Below are positions 29,745 through 36,973 of a DNA stretch of 41,837 bases, piece after piece; position 1 is the first letter of the stretch, and each line of letters opens with the position of its first letter. The notes below the pieces were generated by a model. That model saw only the letters and a list, made by a program, of their open reading frames with translations, did no database searches and was not told where the DNA came from. The translations under genes were made by a program, and so were the position numbers. Where the stretch lies: positions 1 to 41,837 of the IMG/VR virus record IMGVR_UViG_3300003690_003729; one strand, 5' to 3'. The DNA is from a virus.

Positions 29745-30079
29745 GTAAACGGCACCTCGACGTGAAAGCGCTGGCCATCGTGGGTTTGGGCGTCGATCTC
29801 CAGCATGGCGCGGCCGTGCTGGCTGGCATCCACTTGGCGGTTTACGCGTAGCACGCGCACGCGGGGTTCCCAGCGGGTAATGGCCATCACGCTGGCGGCG
29901 TAAGCCTGTAGCAGCGTGGTGTCGTTTAGCGGCTGGTCGATCAGTTCCGGCAGTAGCGAGCCGTACTCCCGGCGCATCACGCGGGTGCCAATGGGCGTGG
30001 TGAGAATGTCGCGGATGCTTTGCTGGATATGGGCCAGCCCGCTAACAAGTTGGCCGTTTGATGTGCGCATGCCTGCCAT
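29741..30079 (-). CDS. W: Baseplate protein gpW (gp25-like)
   Basis: A 112-residue gp25/lysozyme-like baseplate wedge protein. It has IQQSIRDILTTPIGTRVMRREYGSLLPELIDQP and the C-terminal RVLRVNRQV strands typical of P2 gpW. Confidence 0.95.
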   Translation of the reverse strand: MAGMRTSNGQLVSGLAHIQQSIRDILTTPIGTRVMRREYGSLLPELIDQPLNDTTLLQAYAASVMAITRWEPRVRVLRVNRQVDASQHGRAMLEIDAQTHDGQRFHVEVPFT

Positions 30080-30081
30080 GA

Positions 30082-30357
30082 TTAGCCCCCTACAAAGACA
30101 TTGGGCGAGCCGGTGGCCACCAGCGAACCACAGGCGACCGGGTCGCCAACGCGGCCTTTTGGGCGGCCGTTGACGAATACCGTTTTGGAGCCCGCTGCTA
30201 AGACGGATTCATGAGTGCAGTGGCGCGCCCAGGCATCGGCCACGCGATGGCTGGGGATGCGGTTCACAAATACATTGGGCGATCCTGATACCGACGGTCG
30301 TGGTGAGCACGAGCCGTGGCCGGTACATATATCGCCTTGGCGGGTAGCAGCGGGCAT
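30082..30357 (-). CDS. PAAR-domain spike tip protein
   Basis: A 91-residue protein with Gly/Val-rich PAAR repeats (RQGDICTGHGSC, SGSPNVFVNRIP, SKTVFVNGRPKGRVGDPVAC, TGSPNVFVGG) and histidines/cysteines able to bind one metal at the tip. It would cap the gpV trimer. P2 has no such gene; it sits between V and W as in many other contractile-tail phages. Confidence 0.9.
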   Translation of the reverse strand: MPAATRQGDICTGHGSCSPRPSVSGSPNVFVNRIPSHRVADAWARHCTHESVLAAGSKTVFVNGRPKGRVGDPVACGSLVATGSPNVFVGG

Positions 30358-30366
30358 GGTGTTCTC

Positions 30367-30711
30367 CTATAGCGGCGTGGGGGCCGCCATTTCCTGGCGC
30401 ACGTTGTCGAGCTGGTCTGACTGTTTGAGCGCGTTGATCATGGCGGCGCGGCTTAGGCCGCCGTCGCCTTTCGTGATGGGGTGCGTGAAAATGCCCAGCT
30501 GCTCTTGGCTGGCCCGCTGCCGGATGTGCTCAATGGCTTGGGCGATGGCGTGGTGGCTGGTGGCCAGCGAATTACCGTCGGCTTGCTTACCGGCGTAGAG
30601 CGCCTCACGAATCAGCGTAAGTTCGTCGCGGATCTGCTCGCCGACGGCGATCATTTGCGCGAAGTCGTCGGTGTAGTCGATAGCGTTTTCATCGCTGGTT
30701 TTAACGCCCAT
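30367..30711 (-). CDS. Unknown protein between V and PAAR
   Basis: A 114-residue, mainly helical protein (FAQMIAVGEQIRDELTLIRE, HHAIAQAIEHIRQRASQEQL). No family recognised. Its position in the spike cluster suggests a chaperone or adaptor for the spike or tip, which is inference. Confidence 0.6.
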   Translation of the reverse strand: MGVKTSDENAIDYTDDFAQMIAVGEQIRDELTLIREALYAGKQADGNSLATSHHAIAQAIEHIRQRASQEQLGIFTHPITKGDGGLSRAAMINALKQSDQLDNVRQEMAAPTPL

Positions 30712-30737
30712 AGCGCGGTCCTCTCGTTTTTATCGAC

Positions 30738-31214
30738 TCAGTTTTCATAAATGTTGCGGCCTTTAAGGTGCATATCGCCGCTGGCGGTAATGCGAATCTC
30801 ACCGGTGGCGTTGATGGTGATGTCGCCAGGAATGTCGACCTTCAAGTGATGCTCAACGTGGTTGTAGTCGATGACTGCGCCGTCAGGCATCACGGCGTGG
30901 AAGTGGTCGCCGTTATCGCTGGGGGCGGGGTGCAGGTCACGAAACAAGCCGGTATGCACCACGCCTGCATTGAGATCCCCGCCGGGGGAAATAACGATGA
31001 CCTGTTCATCGACCGTTGGCGGGCACCAGGTGCGTGTGGTGCCCGCGCGGGTTTCGATCCAGCGCAGCCAGCCGGTTTTCATATCGCCAATGTCTACCCG
31101 CACGCGTGGCGGTATCGGCGGGTCGGCGGCGGGATTGCCGTGATCCACCTCGGCGATGGTGCCGAAGCGGATCAGGTTATGTATCAGGCGAAGTAGTTCG
31201 GCGGCGTTAGTCAT
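30738..31214 (-). CDS. V: Baseplate spike protein gpV
   Basis: A 158-residue P2 gpV central spike: LIRFGTIAEVDHGN...RVRVDIGDMKTGWLRWIETRAG, WCPPTVDEQVIVISPGGDLNAGVV, then a C-terminal beta-helix part (GDITINATGEIRITASGDMHL) shorter than in P2 (211 residues). The -10 of its late promoter ends only about 5 bp before the start codon, so a leaderless message is possible; no ribosome site is visible. Confidence 0.92.
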   Translation of the reverse strand: MTNAAELLRLIHNLIRFGTIAEVDHGNPAADPPIPPRVRVDIGDMKTGWLRWIETRAGTTRTWCPPTVDEQVIVISPGGDLNAGVVHTGLFRDLHPAPSDNGDHFHAVMPDGAVIDYNHVEHHLKVDIPGDITINATGEIRITASGDMHLKGRNIYEN

Positions 31215-31218
31215 GCCG

Positions 31219-31281
31219 CTAATGGTGGTGGCGTTACGCGCGGATGGGTAGCGGTGGGCGTTGTGCCAACTGGCTAGGACA
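31219..31281 (-). promoter_or_regulatory. Late promoter of the V operon
   Basis: Dyad TGT-N14-ACA at 31262-31281 (TTGTGCC...AGGACAA), with -10-like CATTAG (minus, 31219-31224) 50 bp from its centre, exactly as at the FI promoter. The neighbouring block of about 23 bp is shared with the FI promoter with one mismatch. The predicted start is within a few bases of the V start codon. Confidence 0.65.
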
Positions 31282-31289
31282 AGTGACGG

Positions 31290-31748
31290 TTAGCGGCCGG
31301 GCGGTGAAAGGTGGTTGAGCACGCTGTCGGCGATGCGTTCACGGTCGGCCGGTGTGATACCCACCAGCTCACGTCGAGCGTATTGGTGCTGGGGGCCGCC
31401 TTTCTCGACGCGGTCGCGCAGGCCGTAGTGGTGCACGCGGGCAATGCGGTTAATGCGGCCCAGGAACCCCACTTCGGCAGTGTCTGCCGAGGTTTTGATG
31501 CGCAGGTATTTGGCGGTGCGTAACTTGGTGAACATTGCTTTTCGGCGGATGCGGCCGCTTCGCCCGCGTATTTCGGAGCGCGGCTCATAGGGCGTGCCGT
31601 CGGGGTTGGTTTGGGCCTTGATGCGCTCACGGTTGGCGATGCGTAGATCCCGCGCGACTTCCCGGGCCAGCACGCGGCGCTCTTTGGGGCTGAGCTTGTT
31701 GATTAGCGGTGTTAGCCAGCTTTCTAGCTGCTGGAGGTCGTCACTCAT
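31290..31748 (-). CDS. S: Tail completion protein gpS
   Basis: A 152-residue P2 gpS-type virion morphogenesis/tail completion protein: LQQLESWLTPLINKLSPKE, RRVLAREVARDLRIANRERIKAQ and the C-terminal YARRELVGITPADRERI. ATGA overlap with R. Confidence 0.92.
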   Translation of the reverse strand: MSDDLQQLESWLTPLINKLSPKERRVLAREVARDLRIANRERIKAQTNPDGTPYEPRSEIRGRSGRIRRKAMFTKLRTAKYLRIKTSADTAEVGFLGRINRIARVHHYGLRDRVEKGGPQHQYARRELVGITPADRERIADSVLNHLSPPGR

Positions 31749-32239
31749 TCACCGCCGCCTGGGCTTTGCCATTCGCTTTTGAGTACGTGCTCTGCATCGC
31801 TTGGGCCTTTGACGTATAGCTGCCAGCTTTTCGCCGGGCAGGCGTCCACCGGGTATTCAGGCATGCGGTGTTCGGCGTTGATCTCGCCGGTTTGGCAATC
31901 GACCTTGGCGACGACCCGCTCAGTTAGTCGCACGGTTAAGGCGAGATCCCAATGGGTGTTGTTGAGGATCTCGGCTTCAATCTGGACGGCTTCGTCTTCG
32001 ACTAAATCGGGCTGGTAACTGTTGAGCCACTGCAGTAGCGGAATCATCACCGTGTCGAGGCTGCCGCTGTAGTCGGTGATGATGATTTGCGCGTCGACCG
32101 TGTATTGGTGGCTCAGGTTCTGGCCCCGCGCAAACTTGATCTTTCCGTCATTGACGAATGTATGGAGCTGCTCGGGGTTGCGCTTTAGTTCTGGGATAGA
32201 GGCGAGCAGGTGTTGGCGTAGGGACTGGAGTTTGATCAT
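31745..32239 (-). CDS. R: Tail completion protein gpR
   Basis: A 164-residue P2 gpR-type protein starting MIKLQSLRQHLLASIPELKRN; FVNDGKIKFARG, DYSGSLDTVMIPLLQWLNSYQPDL and the two-stranded LALTVRLTERV are family blocks. Start chosen for the ATGA overlap with lysC; the frame is open 17 codons further. Confidence 0.93.
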   Translation of the reverse strand: MIKLQSLRQHLLASIPELKRNPEQLHTFVNDGKIKFARGQNLSHQYTVDAQIIITDYSGSLDTVMIPLLQWLNSYQPDLVEDEAVQIEAEILNNTHWDLALTVRLTERVVAKVDCQTGEINAEHRMPEYPVDACPAKSWQLYVKGPSDAEHVLKSEWQSPGGGE

Positions 32240-32496
32240 TGCGGTGCTTCGCTGTGGCAAAGGATGATGGCATCCACTTCGGCGGCGCACTGTGCCCAGG
32301 CGGCTTCGGTGCTTTCCAACTGCAGGTGCAGTTCGCCGTTAGTTTGCGGGTTACTCGCTGGCAGGCTGCAGGGGCTCGGCGTCGCGCAGCGATTGATAGT
32401 AATCACTGGCACCGGTGACGGCGGGGCGCTTGCGCAGGCGGATAACAGCGCTAGGCAGGTGAGTGTTGGCCCAAGCGCGTAGCGTGGTGTTTTCAC
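32236..32496 (-). CDS. lysC: Outer-membrane spanin subunit (Rz1/LysC-like)
   Basis: An 86-residue lipoprotein: signal peptide with lipobox ALLSA-C at about 21, Pro/Ser-rich middle (SAPPSPVPV) and short tail. Most of the gene lies inside the lysB frame in a different phase, the classic nested spanin arrangement. It would join LysB to fuse inner and outer membranes at lysis. Confidence 0.88.
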   Translation of the reverse strand: MKTPRYALGPTLTCLALLSACASAPPSPVPVITINRCATPSPCSLPASNPQTNGELHLQLESTEAAWAQCAAEVDAIILCHSEAPQ

Positions 32497-32773
32497 GTTG
32501 CAGTTCCTCTATGGTGGCCAAGCGGTTGGCGGCGGTATGGCTAAGCGCCGCTTGCTGTTCATCCAGCGCACGGCGTTGGGCTTCCAGGCGGCGGGCGTTC
32601 TTCCAAAGCGCATCAATAATCACCAGGCTTTTTTGTTCCCGGTCGTGGGATTCAGCCAGCTGCTGTTCGGCTAATTCGGCGCGGGCATCCGCGGCGTTGC
32701 TGCGCTGCCAAAGCGCCCAGGTCACCAGCACGACCAGCACCAGAATGGCCAGGGCAGTGAGTAGGCGGGTCAT
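32351..32773 (-). CDS. lysB: Inner-membrane spanin subunit (Rz/LysB-like)
   Basis: A 140-residue protein with one N-terminal membrane helix (LLTALAILVLVVLVTWALW) and a long periplasmic coiled coil (ARAELAEQQLAESHDREQ, LEAQRRALDEQQAAL). Start MTRLLTAL chosen for the ATGA overlap with the endolysin stop. Confidence 0.88.
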   Translation of the reverse strand: MTRLLTALAILVLVVLVTWALWQRSNAADARAELAEQQLAESHDREQKSLVIIDALWKNARRLEAQRRALDEQQAALSHTAANRLATIEELQRENTTLRAWANTHLPSAVIRLRKRPAVTGASDYYQSLRDAEPLQPASE

Positions 32774-33255
32774 GGTGCTGGCTCCTGATCGATGCCTTTC
32801 AAGCACAGTTCACGTTCCGTGGCGCGGCGTTTGACCAGGCCGTTTAACTTTCTGCCACCGGCGTATACCCAGCGGCTTAGCTCATGGCAGGCGCCGCGTA
32901 GATCCCCGGCGTTGAGTTTGCGCAGCAGGGTGGAGCGGGCAAAGGCGCCTTCCCCCACGTTGTAAACAAAGGAGGCGAGCGCGGCACGGGTGGGTGGCGG
33001 AAGATCCACCTGGGCGCGGCGATCCACCGCCGAAAAGGCGTGGCCAAGATCCGCCTGCAGCAGTTGGGTGCAGCGTTCCTGGCTAAGCGTTTGCCCCATG
33101 CGTGCCGTGGCGGTGTGGCCAAAGCAGATGGTGGGCACGCCGACCGGGTCGCGGTAGGCGGTGGGCTGGTAGCCTTCGTAATAGGAGACCACGGCGGTGG
33201 CGATGCTGAGCGCGCCGGCTGTCGCGCCAATGGCAAGGCGGCGTTTAAGACTCAC
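32770..33255 (-). CDS. Endolysin, SAR-type GH24 lysozyme
   Basis: A 161-residue phage-type lysozyme. The N-terminal weakly hydrophobic segment (LAIGATAGALSIATAVVSYYE, residues 7-27) looks like a signal-arrest-release anchor. The catalytic block EGYQPTAYRDPVGVPTICFGHT carries the Glu and Thr of the E-x8-D/C-x5-T motif; FVYNVGEGAFARSTLLRKLN follows. It degrades peptidoglycan after depolarisation frees it from the membrane. It differs from the P2 K endolysin, which needs a large-hole holin. Confidence 0.92.
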   Translation of the reverse strand: MSLKRRLAIGATAGALSIATAVVSYYEGYQPTAYRDPVGVPTICFGHTATARMGQTLSQERCTQLLQADLGHAFSAVDRRAQVDLPPPTRAALASFVYNVGEGAFARSTLLRKLNAGDLRGACHELSRWVYAGGRKLNGLVKRRATERELCLKGIDQEPAP

Positions 33256-33451
33256 GGCGACGCTCCTCTAGGTAGTTACGGATGCGTTTTAAGTAGCGCG
33301 GCAATAGCAGGCCGATTTGCAGCGCGAGATAGAGCAGCGTGAGTACCGTGACCCAGTCGGCGGGTGTCATGCCGCCCATATGCAGTAGGGAGACGATGGC
33401 CGGTGGGGCGACTTTGACGCTCTCGGTGGTGATTTCATACGGGTGGCTCAT
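33245..33451 (-). CDS. Small holin/pinholin candidate
   Basis: A 68-residue protein with one clear membrane segment (ADWVTVLTLLYLALQIGLLL, about 31-50) and a positively charged C-terminus (RYLKRIRNYLEERRRES). The N-terminus is mildly hydrophobic and could be a second segment. Next to a SAR endolysin it most likely acts as the holin or pinholin that triggers lysis. The start is set by GCGACC weak SD and position. Confidence 0.75.
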   Translation of the reverse strand: MSHPYEITTESVKVAPPAIVSLLHMGGMTPADWVTVLTLLYLALQIGLLLPRYLKRIRNYLEERRRES

Positions 33452-33457
33452 GGTCGC

Positions 33458-33673
33458 TTAGTTCCAAAGCTGGATGGGCGGTTGGGTGGTGTCGCGTGCT
33501 TCCGGTGGCGGGGGCAGCGTGACCGGCGTGCCTTCGCGCAGTACTGGCCCCTGGCTGACCAGGTGCGGGTTTAGCTGCAGCGCCTGCTCGGTGATATCTG
33601 CGGTTTTGCCGTATACGCGGTAGAGCAGGGCGTCCAGCGTTTCACCCTGGTGGGCATATACGGTGCGCTTCAT
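33458..33673 (-). CDS. X: Tail protein gpX
   Basis: A 71-residue LysM-like tail protein of the P2 gpX family: YAHQGETLDALLYRVYGKTA, LQLNPHLVSQGPVLREGTPV and LPPPPE. Start at MKRTVYAH for the ATGA overlap with L. Confidence 0.93.
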   Translation of the reverse strand: MKRTVYAHQGETLDALLYRVYGKTADITEQALQLNPHLVSQGPVLREGTPVTLPPPPEARDTTQPPIQLWN

Positions 33674-34131
33674 ATCAGCTCGACCGTGGTATGGCTGCGG
33701 CCGGTGAGTTCGGCGATAGCCCAACGGGCGTCGGCGCGGTAGTCATCGGCGGCCAGGTCTTTGGTTTCGCCGCGTTCGTCACCTTTTCCAGTGGCGGAGG
33801 CGTCGCGGTAGCGCTCTAACAGATCTGCCTGGGCCTGGGCGTAAACCGCGCGCAGGTAGAGCAGTGGGATATCCCCTGGGCTTTGCCAGGGGTCCTGCGG
33901 TATGGCATCGCAGGCCATGCGGCCCGCTTGTTGGTGCGCGTGCTGGTAGTTGGCCAACTGGCGGTTAACATCGGCCACGGCGGCGCGCAGGGATTGGCGT
34001 AAACGCGGTGGCGTGACGTTGTGCACGCGCTCCTCTTCGCGGAAGTCGTTGGGGTCGATATCCGGCCAGAAGCCGTTGTTGATGATGATGTCCAGCGTCG
34101 GGCTGGGTGGGTTAGTGCTGTGGCCAAGCAT
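33670..34131 (-). CDS. L: Head completion protein gpL
   Basis: A 153-residue P2 gpL-type head completion protein: FWPDIDPNDFREEERVHNVT, RLRQSLRAAVADVNRQLANY, YLRAVYAQAQADLLERYRDAS and the C-terminal ADDYRADARWAIAELTGRSH. The 114-bp gap to M holds no recognised element. Confidence 0.94.
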   Translation of the reverse strand: MLGHSTNPPSPTLDIIINNGFWPDIDPNDFREEERVHNVTPPRLRQSLRAAVADVNRQLANYQHAHQQAGRMACDAIPQDPWQSPGDIPLLYLRAVYAQAQADLLERYRDASATGKGDERGETKDLAADDYRADARWAIAELTGRSHTTVELI

Positions 34132-34245
34132 AATGGCGACCTGTGGTTACCGACTGGGTTAAGAAGGGGGTGGACCGCTTCGCGCGAGGCTAAAAGCCCT
34201 TGCTGGGCGGTGCCCCCTTGCCGTCGGGGTGCGACTCGGTTGGTG

Positions 34246-34926
34246 TCAGGCCTTGGCCTGGCCACCCTGTTTTTTGAGTTGGCTTTCCAGCCGTTGGATG
34301 TCTTGCTTGACGCCAATACGTTCATCCAGCGCTAACGCGGCCTTGAGTTGATCAAGCGCGCCTTCAGCATCTTCGGCGGCGCGCAGGGCGTAGCCGTAAG
34401 TCTTGTGCAGCTTGGCTTTGATCTCATCGTGCATATCGTGGTTATCCACGATGGCGGCGGCGCGGGCCATGACGTTGGCGAGGGCATCGGCGTCGGCATC
34501 CTCCTTGGCCAAGGCGCTTTTGACGCCTTCGGCGATCTCTTCGGCCAGGATGCTGACGGTGTCCCGGGCGTAGCGGTCGGGGGTGTCGATGTTATGCTTC
34601 ACGGCATAGGCTCCAATGGCGAGCGCTTTTTCAAAATCGCCCACGTCGATGCACCAGACCATCATGGTCATGAGCACGTCGTCTTTGGCGCCGTTGCCTT
34701 CGCTTAATACGCCTTCCACATAGGGCATAAAGTCGGGCAGCAGCTCGCGCTTTTTCTCGATTTTGGCTTGGATCGATTTGATGCTTTTCAGCGTGCGCGT
34801 GGCGTCATAGAGCGCAGCGGCGTGGAGCTCGTACTGCTCGCCTGCCTGCTGTTGGCCGGGGGTGGCAGCGCCCGCCGCTTTCGCGGCGGTCACTTGCTCG
34901 TAGTGTTTACGGGCTGGGCTTTTCAT
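34246..34926 (-). CDS. M: Terminase small subunit gpM
   Basis: A 226-residue P2 gpM terminase small subunit (endonuclease subunit that recognises cos with gpP): SPARKHYEQVTAAKAAG, LLPDFMPYVEGVLSEGNGAKDDVLMTMMVWCIDVGD and the C-terminal ALALDERIGVKQDIQRLES block. Fits P2 order N-M-L. Confidence 0.94.
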   Translation of the reverse strand: MKSPARKHYEQVTAAKAAGAATPGQQQAGEQYELHAAALYDATRTLKSIKSIQAKIEKKRELLPDFMPYVEGVLSEGNGAKDDVLMTMMVWCIDVGDFEKALAIGAYAVKHNIDTPDRYARDTVSILAEEIAEGVKSALAKEDADADALANVMARAAAIVDNHDMHDEIKAKLHKTYGYALRAAEDAEGALDQLKAALALDERIGVKQDIQRLESQLKKQGGQAKA

Positions 34927-34935
34927 CGGTTCCCC

Positions 34936-35952
34936 TTATTCGGCTTCTGTCAGTTCGATGTTTTCAACCAGGCAGCCGAAGCCGTAATCCTCGACCACGT
35001 AGGCGTCGTTGCTGGATTCGTAGTTTTCGATGCGGTTGCGCTTGGGGTTGTCGATGACATGACGGCGGCGGCTGCCCAACTGCCAGTAGAGCGAGAGGTT
35101 GGCCAGTGAGGTGATGAGCAGGGAGCCGTCGGGCACGAAGGGGGCGCGCACGGCTTGCAGGCCACCGACCCGCTTTTGGCTGACCATCATGTCGAGGTCG
35201 CGGGCTTCGCTGGGCGTTTCGGCGTACTGCTGAATCATCGGGAAGTATTTATCGGCCAGCATTTTGCGGCCCATGATGGCCACCAGGGCGGTGTCTTCCC
35301 GGAACCAGGGGTCGATCATTTCGCTCACCGCATCGAATACCAGGGCGTCGAGGTTTTTGTAGTCGCCCGCCGGGCCAACGATGACTTTGCCCGCCGTGGC
35401 GCCGCCGGTAAGTACGCGGGCGGGGGCGTGAGTGCGGTAGTGGTGAAGCCAGCCTTTGTTGACGTCTTCCAGCATCGGGTGGGTAGTGCGGTCGGTTTCC
35501 ACGGCGGCACTGGTGCCGTTAAAACCGATCATGATGCGATCCAACGCCTGGCGTTTGATGATGGCGTTGCGGATGCGCGCCTGAAAATCCGGGAAGCGTG
35601 ACCAGGCGTCCAGCTGTGCCCAGCGAATGTGGGTATCAAATTCAGTGCTGACACATTCGTAAGTGGTATCGCTTAGCTCGGTGACATCGCGGGTGCTGCG
35701 GTCTTTTTCATCGACGTTGGTACGCCCGGCGATGGGGCCGGAGACGCCCAGGCCGACTTTCTGGCCTTTGATCTCATCCACGCCGATAACGTTGATTTGC
35801 CCCAGGAAGGCACTGGATTCCTGCATCTTGCTCTCCAGCGTCTGCTGGACGCTGGGCTCGACGTTGAACTGTTCGCCGGTGTTGTCGACGCCGTTTAGCT
35901 GGGCTAACCGAGTTTTGAAGGCATTAAAGGCTTTACGAGTATCGTTGCGCAT
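34936..35952 (-). CDS. N: Major capsid protein gpN
   Basis: A 338-residue P2 gpN-family major capsid protein (HK97 fold). Family blocks are AFNAFKTRLAQLNGV, NVIGVDEIKGQKVGLGVSGP, DTHIRWAQLDAWSRFPDF, GWLHHYRTHAPARV and a C-terminal NPKRNRIENYESSNDAYVVE. P2 gpN is 357 residues. The N-terminus is removed by gpO protease in P2. Confidence 0.96.
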   Translation of the reverse strand: MRNDTRKAFNAFKTRLAQLNGVDNTGEQFNVEPSVQQTLESKMQESSAFLGQINVIGVDEIKGQKVGLGVSGPIAGRTNVDEKDRSTRDVTELSDTTYECVSTEFDTHIRWAQLDAWSRFPDFQARIRNAIIKRQALDRIMIGFNGTSAAVETDRTTHPMLEDVNKGWLHHYRTHAPARVLTGGATAGKVIVGPAGDYKNLDALVFDAVSEMIDPWFREDTALVAIMGRKMLADKYFPMIQQYAETPSEARDLDMMVSQKRVGGLQAVRAPFVPDGSLLITSLANLSLYWQLGSRRRHVIDNPKRNRIENYESSNDAYVVEDYGFGCLVENIELTEAE

Positions 35953-36006
35953 TGGGTTTCCTTGAGGTGGTGGCGTTGGCTCTGGTTTCTACTGGTTGGC
36001 CAGCGC

Positions 36007-36828
36007 TTAGCAGTCGGTTAGCTGGGCCTCGCCGCCGGTGGCGGGGGCACGGCGTGAAGTGTCTGGCGTGTTGTCAAGCTGGGTGTATAGCTCGTCAAAA
36101 CGCTTTTTCAGATCGTCATGAGCCGTTTGCAGCTGGCTGAACTGGTCGGCAGTGGGGCGGGTTTCCAGTTCGTCGGCTAGGGCGTTGTAGTGCTCGGCGA
36201 CCACTTCCAAGGTGCCTTCCAGTTCGGTGCGGAAGGTTTCGAAGCCTTTGGCGGTTTTGGTGTCCTGGCGGCTGAACAGCGCGGCGATCTTGGCTTTCAA
36301 TCCTTCGGCGGCGGGTGGTTTCTCTTCGCTGAAGTCGAGTTCGATCTCTACCGCTTCGGTGAACACGTTTTCAGCGTGCTGCTTGCGGCTGGCCAGTGGC
36401 GAGGCGCTGCCCGCTTCGCGGCTGAACTTGATCATCTCGGTACCCAGTGAGGCGGGGGAGTCGGTGACCGCCAGCCCTTCCAGGTAGGCTTCGCCGGTGT
36501 CGCCAAACTTGGGGTTTACTTCGATGGAGCTGTAGACCTTTTGGCGCTTTTTGTTGATGGCCTTGAGTTCGTCGGTGGGGTCGATCTCGGCGAACAGGGC
36601 TAGCTTGCCGTCTTCGACTTCGCGGGCTTCTACCGAGAGCACATCACCGAGGGCGTTAAAAACGCTGTCGGCGGTCATGCCGCGAATGTGTTCCATCCAG
36701 ACGCGGGCGCCGTACTTATTGGGGTCGTAGTTGGCGGCCATCTGCTCGATCCATTCGCGCTGGATCTCGCGGCCGTCGGTGGTTGCGCCTTCGGTGGCGA
36801 CGCGGAATTTTTTAGTTTTTCCAGACAT
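36007..36828 (-). CDS. O: Capsid scaffold/protease gpO
   Basis: A 273-residue P2 gpO-type protein: N-terminal serine protease (Asp18 in TTDGREIQREWIEQM, His47 in VWMEHIRGM, serines near 100 in KVYSSIEVNP) and C-terminal scaffold coiled coil (LEVVAEHYNALADELETRP). It processes N, O and Q in P2. Start MSGKTKKF has AGGAAG upstream; the longer frame reaches into the divergent gene. First gene of the head operon. Confidence 0.94.
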   Translation of the reverse strand: MSGKTKKFRVATEGATTDGREIQREWIEQMAANYDPNKYGARVWMEHIRGMTADSVFNALGDVLSVEAREVEDGKLALFAEIDPTDELKAINKKRQKVYSSIEVNPKFGDTGEAYLEGLAVTDSPASLGTEMIKFSREAGSASPLASRKQHAENVFTEAVEIELDFSEEKPPAAEGLKAKIAALFSRQDTKTAKGFETFRTELEGTLEVVAEHYNALADELETRPTADQFSQLQTAHDDLKKRFDELYTQLDNTPDTSRRAPATGGEAQLTDC

Positions 36829-36854
36829 GTTGGGCTTCCTGAGCGGGGCGGCGG

Positions 36855-36927
36855 TTGATGTGCGCTCAGGTTCCGCGTGTAAGCGTTTTGGCTCAACGGT
36901 TGCGCGTTGTGCGGGCGGGTTAGCACA
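36855..36927. promoter_or_regulatory. Divergent late-promoter region between O and P
   Basis: Intergenic 36829-36973. A dyad TTGTGC-N10-GCACAA (36907-36928, inner TGT-N14-ACA) is of the same class as the FI and V promoters. Its minus-strand flank ACAACGCGCAACCG resembles the block at the other two (ACAACGCCCACCG), so it probably drives O leftward. TACGCT (36962-36967) could be a -10 for P, close to its start codon. A weaker TGT-N12-TCA is at 36878-36895. Confidence 0.55.
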
Positions 36928-36973
36928 AGGCGCTGCAGGCGTGGGCTTCGCGCGCGGCGGGTACGCTGGCGAC

